Shown here piece after piece: positions 60,676 through 64,000 of a stretch of DNA of 64,000 nucleotides. The stretch is taken from positions 1 to 64,000 of the forward strand of contig JAQGLW010000081.1 of the NCBI GenBank assembly GCA_028292665.1, read 5' to 3'. Each line of letters opens with the position of its first letter. The stretch's first letter is position 1. This DNA is from Herminiimonas sp. Lineage in GTDB: Bacteria > Pseudomonadota > Gammaproteobacteria > Burkholderiales > Burkholderiaceae_D. A program made the translations under genes and the position numbers. Under the pieces are notes generated by a model that was given only the letters and a program-made list of their open reading frames with translations, was not told the origin of the DNA and ran no database searches.

Positions 60676-61626
60676 CTATTGATTGGTGTCGACGGCTGGA
60701 TCAGCCGGGACTCCGGGCAATCGTCCTGCAAGCGCGACCCAGCCATCGCGCTCAGCCCATACCGTCAATCCGATGAACGGCGCATAAGCCGCCGCGACTT
60801 CATCGGCTTGCCGGTCCAACACGCCTGACAACACCAATGCACCAGCCGGCGCAATGCGGTTTGCCAGCATCGGCGCCATCAGCTTCAATGGACTGGACAG
60901 AATGTTTGCAACCACAATATCGAATTTCCGGCTCTGTGCAGAATTGGCGAATTGTTCCGGTAAATGATAATCGATTTCGCAATGGTTGCGTTCACTGTTG
61001 TAACGGGCCGATTCGATCGCTTGCGGATCGATATCTACACCTGTCACTTCGGCGGCGCCCAGCTTCTTGGCAACCATCGCCAGGATGCCCGAACCACAGC
61101 CGTAATCGAGTACCGATAATCCTTGCGGTGCGTGCGCTTCCAGCCATTCCATGCATAGCCGCGTAGTCGGATGGCTGCCGGTGCCGAAGGCAAGGCCGGG
61201 ATCCAGTTCCAGCACCAGGCCGTTTGGGTCGGGCGCATCATGCCAGCTTGGCACGACCCAAATATTTTTGCCGATATGAATCGGCTCGAACTGCGATTGC
61301 GTCAGGCGTACCCAGTCTTGCTCGGCGACCGGCCGTAACGTGTAGGTTATTGCACCCGGCCCGCTATCCAGACCAACGGCCTTTGCCGCAACTGCGACGA
61401 TGGCCGCATGGTCGGCATTCTCCGATGCCAGTGCGACTACCCTGCTATGTTCCCATGCGGCCTGTTCCGGTTCCATGCCCGGTTCGCCGAATAACGGTTG
61501 TTCGGCATCGGTGCCCTGGTCCGCGTCTTCCACCGATACCGAAAGCGCGCCGGCATCCATCAGCGCGTCGGACAGGGCTTCTGCGTGTTGGCGTACGACT
61601 TCGATGACGATTTCAGTCCAGCTCAT
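60676..61626 (-). CDS. prmA: Ribosomal protein L11 methyltransferase PrmA
   Basis: PrmA trimethylates several amino groups of ribosomal protein L11 using SAM. It has 316 residues. The N-terminal L11-recognition domain (about 1-60) leads to the methyltransferase domain with [13 protein letters not shown] near residue 170 and the catalytic NILSSPL motif (family NxxxxPL) near residue 240. The motif [15 protein letters not shown] is typical. It lies between accC (nine-base gap) and the DUF3426 gene. Confidence 0.96.
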   Translation of the reverse strand: MSWTEIVIEVVRQHAEALSDALMDAGALSVSVEDADQGTDAEQPLFGEPGMEPEQAAWEHSRVVALASENADHAAIVAVAAKAVGLDSGPGAITYTLRPVAEQDWVRLTQSQFEPIHIGKNIWVVPSWHDAPDPNGLVLELDPGLAFGTGSHPTTRLCMEWLEAHAPQGLSVLDYGCGSGILAMVAKKLGAAEVTGVDIDPQAIESARYNSERNHCEIDYHLPEQFANSAQSRKFDIVVANILSSPLKLMAPMLANRIAPAGALVLSGVLDRQADEVAAAYAPFIGLTVWAERDGWVALAGRLPGVPADPAVDTNQ

Positions 61627-61635
61627 GACCGCACT

Positions 61636-63018
61636 TTATTTTTTTGCTGATTTTGCCGGTTCTTTCGGCAGGTCCGGCTTATCGGCCAGCTTTTGTTCGA
61701 GGTAATGGATGTTGGTGCCGCCTTCAATAAAGCGGGCATCGATCATCAATTCGCGGTGCAGCGGAATATTGGTCAAAATGCCTTCGACCACCATCTCGGA
61801 CAAAGCAATCTGCATGCGCTTGATTGCCTGTTCACGCGTGGCGCCGTAAGCAATCACCTTGCCTATCATCGAATCGTAGTGAGGAGGCACATAATAACCG
61901 GCGTACGCATGCGAGTCGACACGGATGCCCGGTCCGCCCGGCGCATGCCACGACAGGATTTTGCCGGGGGACGGCGTGAATTTAAACGGGTCTTCCGCAT
62001 TGATCCGGCACTCGATCGCATGGCCTTTCAACTCAACGTCGCGCTGGCGAAAGCGCAGCTTCTCGCCGGCCGCGATGCGAATCTGCTCTTGCACGAGATC
62101 AATGCCGGTAATCATTTCCGTCACCGGATGTTCAACCTGAATCCGGGTATTCATTTCGATGAAATAGAACTCGCCGTTTTCGTACAGGAATTCAAACGTG
62201 CCTGCGCCCCGATAGCCCATTTTACGGCACGCCTCGGCGCACCGGTCGCCGATTTTTTCGATGATCTTGCGGGGAATGCCGACTGCGGGCGCTTCCTCGA
62301 TCACTTTTTGATGGCGGCGTTGCATCGAGCAATCGCGTTCGCCCAGCCAGACGGCGTTTCTGAATTCGTCGGCCAGGATCTGGATTTCCACATGGCGCGG
62401 ATTCTCCAGATATTTTTCCATATAGACTTCCGGATTGCCGAACGCTGAGCCGGCTTCCGTCTTCGTCATCGTGACTGCATTCAATAAAGCGGCCTCGGTA
62501 TGGACCACACGCATGCCGCGTCCGCCGCCGCCGCCGGCTGCCTTGATGATGACCGGATAGCCGATTTTGCGCGCGACGCGGATAATTTCCTTCGGGTCGT
62601 CCGGCAATGCGCCTTCCGAACCCGGAACGCAGGGCACGCCAGCCTTGATCATTGCCTGTTTGGCCGACACCTTGTCGCCCATCAGACGAATCGAATCGGA
62701 ACGCGGGCCGATAAAGACAAAACCGGATTTTTCGACGCGCTCGGCGAAATCGGCATTCTCTGACAAAAAGCCATAACCGGGATGAATCGCCTCGGCATCG
62801 GTGACTTCCGCCGCACTGATAATCGCCGGCATACTAAGGTAGCTGAGGGCTGACGGAGCCGGGCCGATGCAAACCGATTCGTCGGCCAGCTTTACATACT
62901 TGGCCTCGCGGTCGGCTTCGGAATGGACTACCACGGTTTTGATGCCCATCTCGCGGCAGGCACGCTGGATACGAAGCGCGATTTCGCCACGGTTGGCAAT
63001 GAGAATTTTTTCAAACAT
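61636..63018 (-). CDS. accC: Acetyl-CoA carboxylase biotin carboxylase subunit AccC
   Basis: AccC carboxylates the biotin of AccB with ATP and bicarbonate, the first half-reaction of malonyl-CoA synthesis. It has 460 residues starting [17 protein letters not shown]. The ATP-grasp glycine loop [14 protein letters not shown] is near residue 160. The catalytic motifs [16 protein letters not shown] and MNTRIQVEH are intact. The C-terminal ~15 residues beyond the usual end are lysine/proline rich. It is co-oriented with accB 88 bases upstream. Confidence 0.97.
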   Translation of the reverse strand: MFEKILIANRGEIALRIQRACREMGIKTVVVHSEADREAKYVKLADESVCIGPAPSALSYLSMPAIISAAEVTDAEAIHPGYGFLSENADFAERVEKSGFVFIGPRSDSIRLMGDKVSAKQAMIKAGVPCVPGSEGALPDDPKEIIRVARKIGYPVIIKAAGGGGGRGMRVVHTEAALLNAVTMTKTEAGSAFGNPEVYMEKYLENPRHVEIQILADEFRNAVWLGERDCSMQRRHQKVIEEAPAVGIPRKIIEKIGDRCAEACRKMGYRGAGTFEFLYENGEFYFIEMNTRIQVEHPVTEMITGIDLVQEQIRIAAGEKLRFRQRDVELKGHAIECRINAEDPFKFTPSPGKILSWHAPGGPGIRVDSHAYAGYYVPPHYDSMIGKVIAYGATREQAIKRMQIALSEMVVEGILTNIPLHRELMIDARFIEGGTNIHYLEQKLADKPDLPKEPAKSAKK

Positions 63019-63106
63019 AGTTGGGAAGTGTGAGGCGTTATGAGGATTCAGCGTTGAAAGAAACAGCGGCGCCTGCTTTGGACAGCGAACGCCGAACGCG
63101 CAACAC

Positions 63107-63553
63107 TTAGCCGATTACAAAGAGCGGCTGGCCGAATTCAACCGGCTGGCCGTTTTCAACCAGGATTTGTTTAATCACACCCGACGCATCCGCATCGATT
63201 TCGTTCAACAACTTCATTGCTTCAATAATGCAAAGTGTGTCGTTTTCTTTTACGGTGGAGCCGACTTCAACAAATGGAGGAGAGCCCGGTGCCGATGAGC
63301 GGTAAAAAGTGCCGACCATCGGCGATTTGACGATATGGCCTTGCGGTTCGACAGCGGTCGGAACCACTGATAGCGGTGTAGCCGTCGGAGCAGAAACAGG
63401 CGCTGCCTGCGGCTGCATCATGACGACTTGATTTTGAGGGGCTGCAGAGGATTTGACAATCCGAACTTTGCTTTCTCCCTCGGTCACTTCCAGTTCGGCG
63501 ATATCTGATTCAGCGACCAAGTCAATCAGCGTCTTGAGTTTTCGTAAATCCAT
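63107..63553 (-). CDS. accB: Biotin carboxyl carrier protein AccB
   Basis: AccB carries biotin between AccC and the carboxyltransferase. It has 148 residues: an N-terminal helical part (about 1-35, [23 protein letters not shown]), a Pro/Ala/Gln-rich linker (45-75) and the biotinyl domain with the modified lysine in [17 protein letters not shown] precedes the ATG. It lies downstream of aroQ, and aroQ-accB-accC is a common order. Confidence 0.97.
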   Translation of the reverse strand: MDLRKLKTLIDLVAESDIAELEVTEGESKVRIVKSSAAPQNQVVMMQPQAAPVSAPTATPLSVVPTAVEPQGHIVKSPMVGTFYRSSAPGSPPFVEVGSTVKENDTLCIIEAMKLLNEIDADASGVIKQILVENGQPVEFGQPLFVIG

Positions 63554-63631
63554 AGAAATCCCTCGGAATTATTTGAATGTTGGGGTAGAAATCGCCACAA
63601 TTATAAGGCTTTTGTGGAAAGATAATGGGAA

Positions 63632-64000
63632 TTAAAGCTTTTTGAGAGCAAAATCAATCGCTGCACGATAACCTTCGACACCAAGTCCGCAAATGATGCC
63701 GACTGCGATCGCAGACAGGTAAGAAACGTGTCGAAAAGCTTCCCGCTGATGAATATTTGAAATGTGCACTTCGATAAACGGAATGCCGACACCCGCCAAG
63801 GCATCGCGCAATGCGACGCTGGTGTGGGTAAGCCCGCCCGGATTGATTACGATTGCGTCGACGCCGGCAATCCTGGCTGCTTGAATCCGGTCTATCAATG
63901 CACCTTCATGATTGCTTTGGAAGCTGTTCAGGCTTGCGCCGGCAGCTTTCGCCTGCGCTGCCGCAGCATTTTCGATATCAGCCAGCGTGTTCGAACCATA
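63632..64000 (-). CDS. aroQ: Type II 3-dehydroquinate dehydratase AroQ, C-terminal part (cut by the window end)
   Basis: AroQ dehydrates 3-dehydroquinate in the shikimate pathway. The frame is open to the window edge, giving 122 residues from [14 protein letters not shown] on. The full protein is about 145-150, so roughly 25 N-terminal residues lie outside. Family motifs are [30 protein letters not shown], the [19 protein letters not shown] catalytic histidine region and the C-terminal [13 protein letters not shown]. An internal TTG could be misread as a start, but the conserved residues before it show the gene extends further. Confidence 0.95.
   Translation of the reverse strand, partial: YGSNTLADIENAAAAQAKAAGASLNSFQSNHEGALIDRIQAARIAGVDAIVINPGGLTHTSVALRDALAGVGIPFIEVHISNIHQREAFRHVSYLSAIAVGIICGLGVEGYRAAIDFALKKL

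Overview
This window is a chromosomal segment from a betaproteobacterium of the order Burkholderiales. The gene order and protein variants look most like Oxalobacteraceae (Herminiimonas/Collimonas-type), but the family is my inference. Nearly all of it is core genome: a complete division and cell wall (dcw) cluster, then lpxC, secA, a pilB-pilC-pilD block, rplU-rpmA-obgE, proB, proS, ffh, pilS-pilR, nrdA-nrdB, prmA and accB-accC. The only accessory-looking DNA is the first ~1.6 kb.

Layout. Positions 1-1111 (minus) hold a reading frame that is open to the window edge. It encodes at least 370 residues of a proline-rich, repeat-bearing protein unlike its neighbours. An AT-rich spacer with palindromes leads to a promoter and a four-box MraZ operator. 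From 1693 to 18759 (plus) lies the full dcw cluster: mraZ-rsmH-ftsL-ftsI-murE-murF-mraY-murD-ftsW-murG-murC-ddlB-ftsQ-ftsA-ftsZ. Most of these genes overlap by 1-4 bases. They make lipid II and the septal machinery. Next come a peroxiredoxin, lpxC (lipid A), a convergent DciA-like gene, an M23 peptidase, secA, argJ, a DUF815 ATPase and mutT.

From 28253 to 36340 most genes are on the minus strand: hlyC/corC-like, pilB, pilC, pilD, coaE, zapD and yacG in transcription order, plus tRNA-Pro(CGG) and ispB. rplU-rpmA starts from a near-consensus sigma70 promoter and is followed by obgE and proB. A CNP1-like secreted protein and rppH read away from proS. A lytic transglycosylase converges on a histone H1-like/SWIB gene across a shared bidirectional terminator. 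ffh and a ccsA/ypjD-like gene are divergent. The latter leads into a PP0621-family gene, pilS, pilR and ampD. nrdA-nrdB follow, preceded by two NrdR boxes exactly 31 bp apart and a long structured leader.

The last part holds a second H1-like protein made of 10-residue lysine/alanine/proline repeats, YggT and YggU proteins, a glycine-zipper lipoprotein, a PfkB kinase, a DUF3426 zinc-ribbon membrane protein, prmA, accC, accB and the 3' part of aroQ, which is cut by the window end.

I saw no CRISPR array, prophage, transposase or obvious new multi-gene system. The most unusual items are the partial proline-rich protein, the two H1-like proteins (one with a SWIB domain, one growing by 60-bp duplication), the apparently leaderless lpxC promoter, and several perfect palindromes or long dyads in intergenic DNA.
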